Of a DNA stretch of 64,000 nt, positions 57,311 to 64,000 are shown piece by piece (position 1 is the first letter of the stretch; the number at the start of each line of letters is the position of its first letter). Source of the DNA: CAUZIZ01 sp965219855 (GTDB taxonomy: Bacteria; Acidobacteriota; UBA6911; RPQK01; JAJDTT01); the NCBI GenBank assembly GCA_965219855.1, contig CBDCOR010000014.1:124001-188000 (forward strand). The letters run 5' to 3'. The notes beneath the pieces were generated by a model. The model did not search any database. It was not told where the DNA came from and saw nothing but the letters and a program-made list of their open reading frames with translations. A program made the translations under genes and the position numbers.

Positions 57311-59070
57311 AGCTTGACCCCACCAGACTCAAGGATTGGGAAATCGCTCAGGCGGCCGAGCGAGACATGAAGTCTCCGGCTCAGCTGGCCCAGGATCTGG
57401 GACTGCAGGATGACGAGCTCATTCCCATGGGAAGGTACCTGGCCAAAGTCGACCATGCTCTGGTGATGGAGCGTCTCGAGCGGGCGCCGATGGGTCACTA
57501 CATCAACGTCTCTGGAATCACCCCAACTCCTTTGGGTGAAGGAAAAACGACGACCTGTATGGGTCTCCTGCAGGGACTGGGCTATATCGGCAAGCGGGCC
57601 GCCGCAACCATACGACAGCCCAGCGGTGGTCCCACCTTCAACATCAAGGGTTCCGGTGCCGGTGGTGGGCTGGCACAGTGTATTCCGCTTGCTCCACTTT
57701 CAGTGCGACTCAATGGAGATATCGATTCGGTCACCAACGCCCACAACCTAGCGCTGGTGGCGCTGACTGCGCGTATGCAGCACGAGCGAAATTACGACGA
57801 CGAACGGTTAAGACGACTCCAGCTGAAGCGACTGAACATCGATCCCACAAGGGTCGCGATGAATTGGGCCATCGACTATTGTGCTCAGGCACTGAGACAC
57901 ATAACAATCGGCAAGGGCAGCAAGACCGACGGGGTCGAGATCGAATCGGGCTTCCTGATCACCGCGGCTAGCGAGATCATGGCGATCCTTTCGATCGCGA
58001 GAAACCTGTCAGATCTTCGAACGAGGATGGCAAAGATCGTCGTCGCTTATGACAGAAGCGGCAGCGAGATTACGACCGCAGATCTGGAAGTCGACGGTGC
58101 CATGTGCGCCTGGATGGCAGAAGCGATCAATCCCAATCTGCTGCAGACGATAGAGGGACAGCCGGTTTTTGTCCACGCTGGTCCCTTCGCCAATATCGCC
58201 CTGGGTCAAAGCTCGATCATCGCGGACCTGATCGGCACTCGTCTGGTCGACTATCTGGTGACAGAGAGCGGGTTCGGTGCGGAGATCGGGTACGAGAAGT
58301 TCTGGAATCTGAAGTGCCGCGTCTCCGGACTCAAGCCCAGCGCGGTCGTCATCGTGGCCACTATTCGGGCGCTCAAGACCCACGGAGGTGGACCTAGAGT
58401 CCGTCCCGGGGTGCCATTGGATGAGGTCTATTCAAGGGAGCATCTGGGCTTGCTGGAGGAGGGATGCGCCAACCTCGTCGCCCATATCGAGGTCGTCAAA
58501 AAAAGTGGAATCCGACCCATTGTGGGCGTGAACTCCTTCCTGACCGATACCAAAGATGAAATCGCCCTGGTCCGGCGGGCGGCTGAGTCTGCCGGGGCCT
58601 CTTTCGCGGTATCCGACCATTGGCTCAAGGGGGGAGTGGGATCAGTTGAGCTTGCCGAGGCAGTGGTCTCGTCTTGCTCGCAGCAGAATGACTTCAGCTT
58701 TCTCTATGGGCTCGAGACCTCGCTCAGCGAGCGAGTTGCAATGGTCGCCCGCGAACTCTATGGTGCTCGGGGAGTCAGCTATTCCCCAAAGGCACTGGAG
58801 ATCATGGAAAGGCTCGAGTCCGAACCCGAGTCTCGACACCTGGGAGTCTGTATCGCCAAGACACACCTCAGTCTCTCGCACGACCCCGACTTGAAAGGCC
58901 GCCCAACCGGATGGGAGTTGCCTATCGGGGACGTCCGCATCTACAAAGGTGCGGGTCTGGTGGTCCCAGTGGCGGGCGAGATTAAGCTATTACCGGGTAC
59001 GGGTTCGCGTCCTACGTTCCGAGGAATCGACGTCGACACCAAGACGGGGGCGATCACGGGTCTATCTTGA
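57307..59070 (+). CDS. fhs: Formate-tetrahydrofolate ligase
   Basis: A 587-residue cytoplasmic enzyme that makes 10-formyl-THF from formate, THF and ATP. The nucleotide-binding loop is TPLGEGKTT (74-82), followed by RQPSGGPTFNIKGSGAGGGL, GDIDSVTNAHNLALV, the VEIESGFLITAASEIMAIL block, FVHAGPFANIALGQSSIIAD, TESGFGAEIGYEKF, VRALKTHGG-like ATIRALKTHGGGPRV and TGSRPTFRGIDVD near the end. The length is slightly above the usual 555-560. ATG 57307 overlaps the dehydratase stop by four bases (ATGA) with AAGGAGG upstream, so translation is coupled. It feeds one-carbon metabolism; the link to sugar-acid dehydration is not obvious. Confidence 0.95.
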   Translation: MKLDPTRLKDWEIAQAAERDMKSPAQLAQDLGLQDDELIPMGRYLAKVDHALVMERLERAPMGHYINVSGITPTPLGEGKTTTCMGLLQGLGYIGKRAAATIRQPSGGPTFNIKGSGAGGGLAQCIPLAPLSVRLNGDIDSVTNAHNLALVALTARMQHERNYDDERLRRLQLKRLNIDPTRVAMNWAIDYCAQALRHITIGKGSKTDGVEIESGFLITAASEIMAILSIARNLSDLRTRMAKIVVAYDRSGSEITTADLEVDGAMCAWMAEAINPNLLQTIEGQPVFVHAGPFANIALGQSSIIADLIGTRLVDYLVTESGFGAEIGYEKFWNLKCRVSGLKPSAVVIVATIRALKTHGGGPRVRPGVPLDEVYSREHLGLLEEGCANLVAHIEVVKKSGIRPIVGVNSFLTDTKDEIALVRRAAESAGASFAVSDHWLKGGVGSVELAEAVVSSCSQQNDFSFLYGLETSLSERVAMVARELYGARGVSYSPKALEIMERLESEPESRHLGVCIAKTHLSLSHDPDLKGRPTGWELPIGDVRIYKGAGLVVPVAGEIKLLPGTGSRPTFRGIDVDTKTGAITGLS

Positions 59071-59272
59071 TTGCTGGTCAGTCACGCCACCAGATCATTC
59101 AGAGGGAACTTCGCCACCGGCCACTGTGGATGATTCAGCTGAAAACACCAGTCCCACTTACTCCTCAGAACCTGGGAAAGTTATCGCTAACATTCGGCCC
59201 CGCGCGCGGCTTTGATGCCTTCCTCAGCAACCTGCGACGTGCAGACGTGCGACAGATTTTTCTAGTTTCGGC

Positions 59273-59458
59273 TCAGCAGTGCAGACAGCGGAATTGGGTA
59301 AAAACCTGCTCCTCGTCTGCCTCAACCTTGGCGTAGTCCAGGAGAACCCTCAGGGCCTTGTGCTCATCAGGAAGGCTGTGCTTTTCCGCCATCTCCTTTA
59401 GCCAGTCTACTTGATCCGGGTTGAGCTCGAAGCTGTGATCGGTCTTGGTTCCGCCCAT
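59273..59458 (-). CDS. Small conserved-looking protein ending in CxxC
   Basis: A 61-residue soluble protein. The body is FELNPDQVDWLKEMAEKHSL then PDEHKALRVLLDYAKVEAD, two or three helices, and it ends in FRCLHC. I recall small bacterial proteins of this form (ribbon-helix-helix-like helices with a C-terminal CxxC) but no established function. A good ribosome site (GAGGAGA) lies 10 bases upstream of ATG 59458. It begins 41 bases after the radical SAM stop on the same strand, so both are probably one transcript. It could be a regulatory partner, a metal-binding protein or a substrate of the radical SAM enzyme. Confidence 0.7.
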   Translation of the reverse strand: MGGTKTDHSFELNPDQVDWLKEMAEKHSLPDEHKALRVLLDYAKVEADEEQVFTQFRCLHC

Positions 59459-59499
59459 GCTTGTTATGTCTCCTCATACAACGCTTGCCGCGTCTGTCC

Positions 59500-61248
59500 C
59501 TATAGAGTCGCTGCCATTGCTACCGACTCCTGTTCCACAACAGCTCCTGGAAGGTCGCCGGTATCCTCTCTGATGTACTGCCTTTGATTGGGTCTTATAG
59601 ATTCCAACAGTTCGGCTCGGGTTTTGAGCTTCAAAGGCTTTCCCGGGTAGAGTTTGCCCATTCGGTGCATCAGCTTCTGAGGAAGCGCGCTGGCGAAATC
59701 GAACATCGGCCACTTGAAATTAGGGCCATTGGTCTTGCGTAGGCGCACGGCCCACACCGCAAGAGCACCTAGTCTGAAGGCGCTGGGCCCCCACCAACTG
59801 TACAACCCGGGCCGGAGATTCAGTTTCCAGCACCTCATCATCAGCTGCCATTGAAGCCTTGAAAGGTCGCGAGTCTTGGCCACTCCCTTACCCTTTTCCA
59901 TCTTGGTCCCGGCCAGAGGTGTGAATACAGAAGGTATCAGGAACCCGAAAAGTCCTCGCCGCTCCATTTCGTAGGTCAGGTCCAGCGTTGCTTCGACATC
60001 CTCGTCCGTCTCACCCGGATTCCCTACCATCAGCGTCAACATGGGGAACCAGTTGTTCTTGTTGAGGATCTCCAACCCTTTCAGGACTACACTCGGCCAG
60101 TCGTCGATGTGGAACGGCACTCCTTTACTGGGCATCACTGCCTTAGCCATGCGCACCGAGCCGGTTTCGAGCCCGATCAAGGGGACCAGAGCTCTCTTTT
60201 CCGGGTGTGAGCTAAGATTGGGAAGCCGAATGGGACTCTTGTCCAGAAGGATTTCTGACAATCCTCGGATCAGTTCCGGGTCCACCACGGCAGGAGCCAT
60301 CGTCGAGTGGCTGAGCACGAATTCCTCTACTCCCGGGTAGTTGGATACGTCGCGATATAGATCGAACAATGCCTCCCTATTGGGAAAGAAAAACGGCGTC
60401 TTGCTGCCCACCTGCCCCCAGATGAACATGTCTTCGGTGGCCAATGAGATCTGCTTGTTGCCGTTGGCCACGTTCGCCTGGACCGCCTCCATCATCTTGT
60501 CTCTCGGCAAGGCGATCTGAGGGTTGAGATCGGGCACGCAGAACTGGCAACGACGACCGCAGCCAGTGGTCATTTCAACTACCCCGAAAGTGGTTGCTTT
60601 TTCCGGGAATAGAATCGCATTCGGATCGGTCGGGTGGGAAACCTCCACTTGCGCTTCCAACGACTCGCCCCGAACGGCCTTTCGAAAGAGCTCCATCGTA
60701 TCATCGGATTCACTGCGTCCCTCAACCACGCAATCCACACCCAAACTGCCAGCAGAACCGGTCTGGTTGATCTGCCAGCCGCCAGACCCGCCCACGATGA
60801 CCTTGTAGTTTGACCGATGAGAATTGTTCTTGATTTTCTCGAACATGAGGTCCGAATAGAAGGAGTTGATGGGCTGCTTGGAGCTCCCGAAGATGGACGT
60901 ATAGACTCCAGCAGCGAAGGTCACCCCATGGGGATTGTGCGTAGAAACGGCTACGATTCTGGTGTTCGCTCCGATGAAGTTATCGAGATCCTCGGGGTAG
61001 CAAACGATCACATTCTCGGTGCCGAACTCCTTCCCCATCACCCTCTCGAGAATCCGGAGTCCCGCCGGAGCGGCCTGGGCAGTTCCGTCGCTGGCTCGCT
61101 TGGCTTGCTTCCACTCCGGGTACTTCCGGTTCAGCACTCCTTCCATCCATACCGGCAAAGAAGCCATCGCCATCTGGATGAAGTATCCGGCATGGTCAAT
61201 CATCTCGGTTAAAGGTGCTGTCAATACGATCAGTTTTCCGTCCTTCAT
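59500..61248 (-). CDS. B12-binding-type radical SAM protein
   Basis: A 582-residue protein from ATG 61248 (ACGGAG upstream; an ATG at 61272 adds eight residues). The N-terminal 220 residues fit a cobalamin-binding-like Rossmann domain (VIVCYPEDLDNFIGANTRIV, YKVIVGGSGGWQI, VDCVVEGRSESDDTMELF). The radical SAM core has MTTGCGRRCQFCVPDLNPQI with cluster Cys230, 234 and 237, then KQISLATEDMFIWGQ, PLIGLETGSVRMAKAVMP and WFPMLTLMVGNPGETDEDVE. The usual DxHxxG cobalamin motif is not visible, so B12 binding is uncertain. The reaction is unknown; family members methylate unactivated carbons or rearrange substrates. The small CxxC protein follows it. Confidence 0.85.
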   Translation of the reverse strand: MKDGKLIVLTAPLTEMIDHAGYFIQMAMASLPVWMEGVLNRKYPEWKQAKRASDGTAQAAPAGLRILERVMGKEFGTENVIVCYPEDLDNFIGANTRIVAVSTHNPHGVTFAAGVYTSIFGSSKQPINSFYSDLMFEKIKNNSHRSNYKVIVGGSGGWQINQTGSAGSLGVDCVVEGRSESDDTMELFRKAVRGESLEAQVEVSHPTDPNAILFPEKATTFGVVEMTTGCGRRCQFCVPDLNPQIALPRDKMMEAVQANVANGNKQISLATEDMFIWGQVGSKTPFFFPNREALFDLYRDVSNYPGVEEFVLSHSTMAPAVVDPELIRGLSEILLDKSPIRLPNLSSHPEKRALVPLIGLETGSVRMAKAVMPSKGVPFHIDDWPSVVLKGLEILNKNNWFPMLTLMVGNPGETDEDVEATLDLTYEMERRGLFGFLIPSVFTPLAGTKMEKGKGVAKTRDLSRLQWQLMMRCWKLNLRPGLYSWWGPSAFRLGALAVWAVRLRKTNGPNFKWPMFDFASALPQKLMHRMGKLYPGKPLKLKTRAELLESIRPNQRQYIREDTGDLPGAVVEQESVAMAATL

Positions 61249-61390
61249 ATCTAGCTCCGTCTCACCTGGCATCTCATTCTCTCGTCAAGAAGGCGCTAAG
61301 TATAGCAAGTCGCGCACGAATTGGGGAGACATTCTCGGCAGCCGCGATCGGTGGCCCAGACTGACACTTGGCCAGCCGCTAGAGGCAGGA

Positions 61391-61897
61391 TTAGTCGGCT
61401 GTGAACGACGTCGACACCCTGAGGGTACCCCAGCTCATGGAAAACTCGCCCCCGGGCAGCAGCTCAATAGTGAAGTGTTCCACGCTCTCCGTTCCATCCC
61501 CTACTGTGAGAGGGATTGACCCAAGGTCCTTGCTGACATCACGCTGGGTCCCCCACTGGCCGGTCTGCGTGTTGATGATCAAATCCCACGCTTCGACACC
61601 GGTCTTCTTGGCGAAAAGGCTATAGGAACCTTGGGGTACATCCAGGGTGCCAAACTTGAGATCCCCTTCGGTTGTGAGCGTCGTGGCCTGGTTCATTCCC
61701 AGCCGCCAGACGTGACCCACTCCGATCAGCTGATTGGGGTCCCTGCCCCGGAGAGTGGGCCGGCCATAATCGATCGAAACTGACTTGCCTTCCAGGGTGA
61801 TCTCGGTCGTGCCACGGTCTTCAGCAAAGATCGACGACCCGCCCAAGAGTGGGAGCGTTGCAACCAACAACCCTAGGGGCTTGAATAAATCCCGCAT
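61391..61897 (-). CDS. Secreted DUF2911 protein
   Basis: A 168-residue exported protein. A signal peptide (FKPLGLLVATLPLLGGSSIF, cut near AED) is followed by the DUF2911 core: VSIDYGRPTLRGRD, VWRLGMNQATTLTTEGDLKF, GSYSLFAKKTGVEAWDLIIN and QWGTQRDVSKDLGSIPL. The family is widespread in Acidobacteriota and Bacteroidota; its role is not known. A GGAGG site lies seven bases upstream of ATG 61897. No clear operon partner is seen. Confidence 0.9.
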   Translation of the reverse strand: MRDLFKPLGLLVATLPLLGGSSIFAEDRGTTEITLEGKSVSIDYGRPTLRGRDPNQLIGVGHVWRLGMNQATTLTTEGDLKFGTLDVPQGSYSLFAKKTGVEAWDLIINTQTGQWGTQRDVSKDLGSIPLTVGDGTESVEHFTIELLPGGEFSMSWGTLRVSTSFTAD

Positions 61898-61955
61898 TCT
61901 AGATCCTCCGAAGCCAAACGATCCTGCGGCGAAACCAATGTAACCTTCAAGAATT

Positions 61956-62014
61956 CGTTTGGAATTTGGTGTTTGAGATTTGTTTGTATCTTGTAGCTTG
62001 GGATTTGGGACTTA
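61956..62014. repeat. Degenerate heptamer tandem array 1
   Basis: The stretch is built of seven-base units of the form YTTGNNN (TTTGGAA, TTTGGTG, TTTGAGA, ...CTTGTAG, CTTGGGA, TTTGGGA) and strongly T/G-biased on the plus strand. It lies between the DUF2911 and CBS genes. A similar array is at 62577-62643. Confidence 0.6.
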
Positions 62015-62018
62015 CTTC

Positions 62019-62453
62019 CTAACCTCCCGGTCCGTCGGCCAAGAAGTAGGATTCCAGTGAATTCAGTTGGTCCGCCAGCTCCTCCACATGATACTGCAGC
62101 AAATTCCGAATGGAGATGAGGCCGGTCAAGCCTCCCTGACTGTCCAGAATGGGAAGATGGCGCACGTGGTTGGAAACCATGAGTTCGAGGGCATCTCCGG
62201 CATCCTGCTCCTCGATGACCGACTTGACGGGAGAGGTCATGACCTGTTGGACCTGAGTCGCTGAGGCATCTCGCTGAGCTGCCACCACCCGCAACATGAC
62301 ATCCCGCTCCGAGAACATGCCCACGAGCTGCTCGCCTTCAAGGACCGCCGTCGCACCGGTGCGGGCGTTCTGCATGCTCCACACCGCTTCGAGAACGGTC
62401 GCGTCCATCCTCACGGTGGGTGGAGGCACCTGGGCTATTCTGATCACTTTCAT
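62019..62453 (-). CDS. Tandem CBS-domain protein
   Basis: A 144-residue stand-alone protein with two CBS domains. The first is about residues 8-65 (PTVRMDATVLEAVWSMQNAR, LVGMFSERDVMLRVV); the second is 70-128 (VMTSPVKSVIEEQDAGDALE, HLPILDSQGGLTGLISIRNL). A C-terminal helix follows (HVEELADQLNSLESYF). CBS pairs bind adenosyl ligands and regulate partner proteins; no partner is indicated here. The TAGGAGCT site seven bases upstream supports ATG 62453. Heptamer arrays flank the gene on both sides. Confidence 0.9.
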   Translation of the reverse strand: MKVIRIAQVPPPTVRMDATVLEAVWSMQNARTGATAVLEGEQLVGMFSERDVMLRVVAAQRDASATQVQQVMTSPVKSVIEEQDAGDALELMVSNHVRHLPILDSQGGLTGLISIRNLLQYHVEELADQLNSLESYFLADGPGG

Positions 62454-62576
62454 AAGACCGAGCTCCTAAACTGAGAGGTGGGTGAGGGGTAGTATAGCAC
62501 AGGCGTCGGTGGAATGCTCTGAGCGGTTTCTCTCTTCTCCTCTTGGTGGGCAAAGCCTTGGCAAAGATACTAGACC

Positions 62577-62643
62577 GTCTGGAGCTTGGTACTTGTGATT
62601 TGGAACCTGTTTGTATCTTGTGTTTCTTGTACCTTGAGATTTC
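62577..62643. repeat. Degenerate heptamer tandem array 2
   Basis: CTTGGTA, CTTGTGA, TTTGGAA, CCTGTTTGTAT, CTTGTGTTT, CTTGTAC, CTTGAGA: the same YTTGNNN phase as in array 1, interrupted twice. It lies upstream of the CBS gene. No gene is seen between it and repeat C. Confidence 0.55.
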
Positions 62644-62782
62644 CAAGTTTCAGCCTAGTGAGGCTTCGCAGCATATCGCCCAGGGCACTGATCCCTTCAA
62701 GAAGGAGACTTCTGTAGCGACAAAGGGCACGAGTCTGCCCTCGGCATTCACCTCGTTGACAGCGAACTCAAGCACTCAGGGA

Positions 62783-62883
62783 GCCCCTGAATCCTGAAGG
62801 GATTCCGTCTATCAGCCCAGGGTTTCTGAACCCTGGGTAAGCGATCTCCCCCTTGGACTTCAACCCCATCGGGGGTTGCGTAC
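62783..62883. repeat. Three-hairpin repeat C (forward)
   Basis: GAATCCTGAAGGGATTC, CCCAGGGTTTCTGAACCCTGGG and CAACCCCATCGGGGGTTG follow the same order as in copy A. With copy D it brackets the MITE-like repeat B. Confidence 0.8.
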
Positions 62884-62924
62884 ACTCGCTCTCGAGAGGC
62901 GTTATTCCTCCCCAGGAGGCCACT

Positions 62925-63119
62925 TAGCCCGCATTTCTCATCGCTGGTCTACTGCGACGCCGCAATCATCCGCCCTGGCTGTGTTATGCTCGGTCGGCCT
63001 CCTCGACGTACTGTACAAGTACGACTCCGGCGGCTCGCCACGAGTGGTCTCGGTCGCAAGCCTTGCCAGGACGGCCCTTGCGGCGCCTCGCTACGACAAG
63101 CGATGAGAAATCCGGGCTA
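62925..63119. repeat. MITE-like repeat, copy B (195 bp)
   Basis: The same terminal repeats as copy A (TAGCCCGCATTTCTCATCGC and, complemented, TAGCCCGGATTTCTCATCGC) and a nearly identical interior, with 14 additional bases (around CGCCACGAGTG). The element is bracketed by inverted three-hairpin repeats C and D. Confidence 0.8.
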
Positions 63120-63129
63120 GTTAAGTTAG

Positions 63130-63232
63130 GTACGCAACCCGTTCCGGGTTGATTCAAGGGGGGAGGCTCCCCCGTACCCAGGGTTGGGAAACCCTGGGCT
63201 GACAGACACAAACCCGTTGGGATTGACCTCTC
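63130..63232. repeat. Three-hairpin repeat D (reverse)
   Basis: CAACCCGTTCCGGGTTG, GGGGGAGGCTCCCCC, CCCAGGGTTGGGAAACCCTGGG and AAACCCGTTGGGATT: the arrangement of copy B with one extra hairpin. Confidence 0.75.
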
Positions 63233-63329
63233 TTGGTTTTCGAAGCCCAAGTCCTCAACATCTTGGGCCAAAGCACAAGAGACCTACGAGCCAAAGGTTC
63301 GAAAGAAGACTTTGGCCTGGCGTAGGTCG

Positions 63330-63546
63330 AGGTTATCGTCTCGCGCCTTCTGAACTTGACTCAAAAGTCACGAAGAACTTCAGACAGACCTTAACAGACC
63401 TTCTTAGTTTCCCCCCCCAGAAGCGCTGGCCCCATTCGAGAAAGAAACTTGAAGCCTCTCGCCACACTGTCCAGTGGCAAGAGACGTGCGACGTTCGGAC
63501 GTTCAGACGTGCGACGATCCCAATGAAGTTTCAGCTTAGCGCGTAC
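63330..63546. repeat. Repeat modules at the right-hand gap
   Basis: CCATTCGAGAAAGAAACTTG, a CGCCACACTGTCCAGTGGCA module and ATGAAGTTTCAGCTTA are the inverse of modules at 13.5-13.7 and 15.8-16.0 kb. No gene is seen. Confidence 0.6.
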
Positions 63547-64000
63547 TCACGTGATTACGGCCGGCAGTCCAGCGTCACGAACCAGCTCGTTGAAAGCCGC
63601 TACATCTTGCTCTCTGAGCTCGTGAAGGCGATGAAATTGAGGATCGAGGCTTGCACAAAGATGATCGAATACATCGTATGCCTGTTGGGGCGGGGCGGCG
63701 TCAGCGCTCGAAACAACACTGATCAGGGCCGCCAGCTTATAGTTCAGCCGTGCGGGCAAGCGCAGCCAGTCCGCTTCGGTCTCCGCATCAACCTGGATCA
63801 GCTCCTGTTCTACGGCCGCGAGCTTCTTTCTCAGATCCCTGGCAGCTTGACCCACCGACTGAGAGGACTCGGAGTTGGAGGAACCCTCGAGACGGTCCTC
63901 CCATTCCTTCAACTGGGCGGTGATCTTCCTGAGCTGGTTGATGTGTCTGTGTGTCTCGGAGAGCTTGTCGCGGATGCGGCTCCAGAGAGCGAACTGCGCG
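63547..64000 (-). CDS. C-terminal end of a BNR/VPS10-like propeller protein (partial)
   Basis: The frame runs off the right edge; the visible 150 residues are the C-terminus. It begins, in frame, FALWSRIRDKLSETHRHINQ and continues KEWEDRLEGSSNSESSQSV, AARDLRKKLAAVEQELIQVD, WLRLPARLNYKLAALISVVS and QAYDVFDHLCASLDPQFHRL. This helical tail, with RLNYKLAAL and a final helix pair, is the one found after the propeller of sortilin-like WD40/BNR proteins, which are abundant in Acidobacteriota. The propeller itself is outside the window, so the assignment is provisional. Confidence 0.6.
   Translation of the reverse strand, partial: AQFALWSRIRDKLSETHRHINQLRKITAQLKEWEDRLEGSSNSESSQSVGQAARDLRKKLAAVEQELIQVDAETEADWLRLPARLNYKLAALISVVSSADAAPPQQAYDVFDHLCASLDPQFHRLHELREQDVAAFNELVRDAGLPAVIT

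Overview
Bacterial chromosomal segment, GC-rich (roughly 58-60% by eye), unusually crowded with mobile DNA. Gene content points to Acidobacteriota or a similar environmental lineage: a DUF2911 protein, an S9 peptidase, a PhoD-type phosphatase, a sulfatase, FG-GAP and PQQ-type propellers, an octaheme cytochrome fused to HEAT and TPR repeats, and a TonB receptor. There is no rRNA or tRNA to confirm this, so the assignment is an inference.

Layout. 1-4.9 kb: a phage terminase remnant, an IS4-family insertion inside a polytopic membrane protein gene, an unusual EF-Tu paralogue with an export signal, a small hypothetical gene and an aminotransferase remnant. 5-10.2 kb: S9 peptidase, VapBC remnant, composite palindromic repeats, PhoD phosphatase, PanE-family reductase. 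10.3-15.8 kb: two copies of one 2,027-bp group II intron flanking an HTH/GHKL/STAS-like regulator. 16-22.4 kb: frameshifted FAD oxidoreductase, FG-GAP protein, octaheme cytochrome, anti-sigma and ECF sigma pair. 22.7-23.7 kb: a transport operon collapsed by deletions. 23.9-25.9 kb: third intron copy. 26-35.6 kb: O6-alkylguanine repair protein, sulfatase, sialidase-like protein, phosphoesterase with a CBM9-like end, a large secreted hypothetical protein and a PQQ propeller with EF-hands. 35.9-37.6 kb: ISNCY-type element. 37.6-40.6 kb: LLM oxidoreductase and TonB receptor. 41-43 kb: fourth intron copy. 43-48.9 kb: GT87-like membrane protein, aldehyde dehydrogenase, frameshifted CsgG-like gene, BamE-like secreted protein, HemL-like aminotransferase. 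49-55.3 kb: a second kind of group II-type reverse transcriptase, an IS1380-family element and a second IS4 copy. 55.3-59.1 kb: a D-xylonate dehydratase (YjhG) gene translationally coupled to formate-THF ligase. 59.3-64 kb: radical SAM protein plus a small CxxC-ending protein, DUF2911 protein, CBS protein, a repeat-filled gap, and the C-terminus of a BNR-type protein.

Mobile DNA. Insertion boundaries can be read directly. Both IS4 copies are 1,316 bp with 9-bp target duplications. The IS1380 and ISNCY elements carry terminal repeats and short duplications. All four introns are exactly 2,027 bp and sit at the 3' foot of a palindromic repeat, with an empty site visible at 29.75 kb. Several genes are broken (membrane protein, FAD oxidoreductase, CsgG-like, RND/LolA/OMP operon, VapBC, aminotransferase), so this looks like a segment undergoing reduction and repeat expansion.

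The least ordinary coding feature is the EF-Tu paralogue: it has a signal peptide in place of the normal N-terminus and substitutions in the P-loop, switch I and switch II. It lies in a same-strand cluster with a small hypothetical gene and the IS-interrupted membrane protein.
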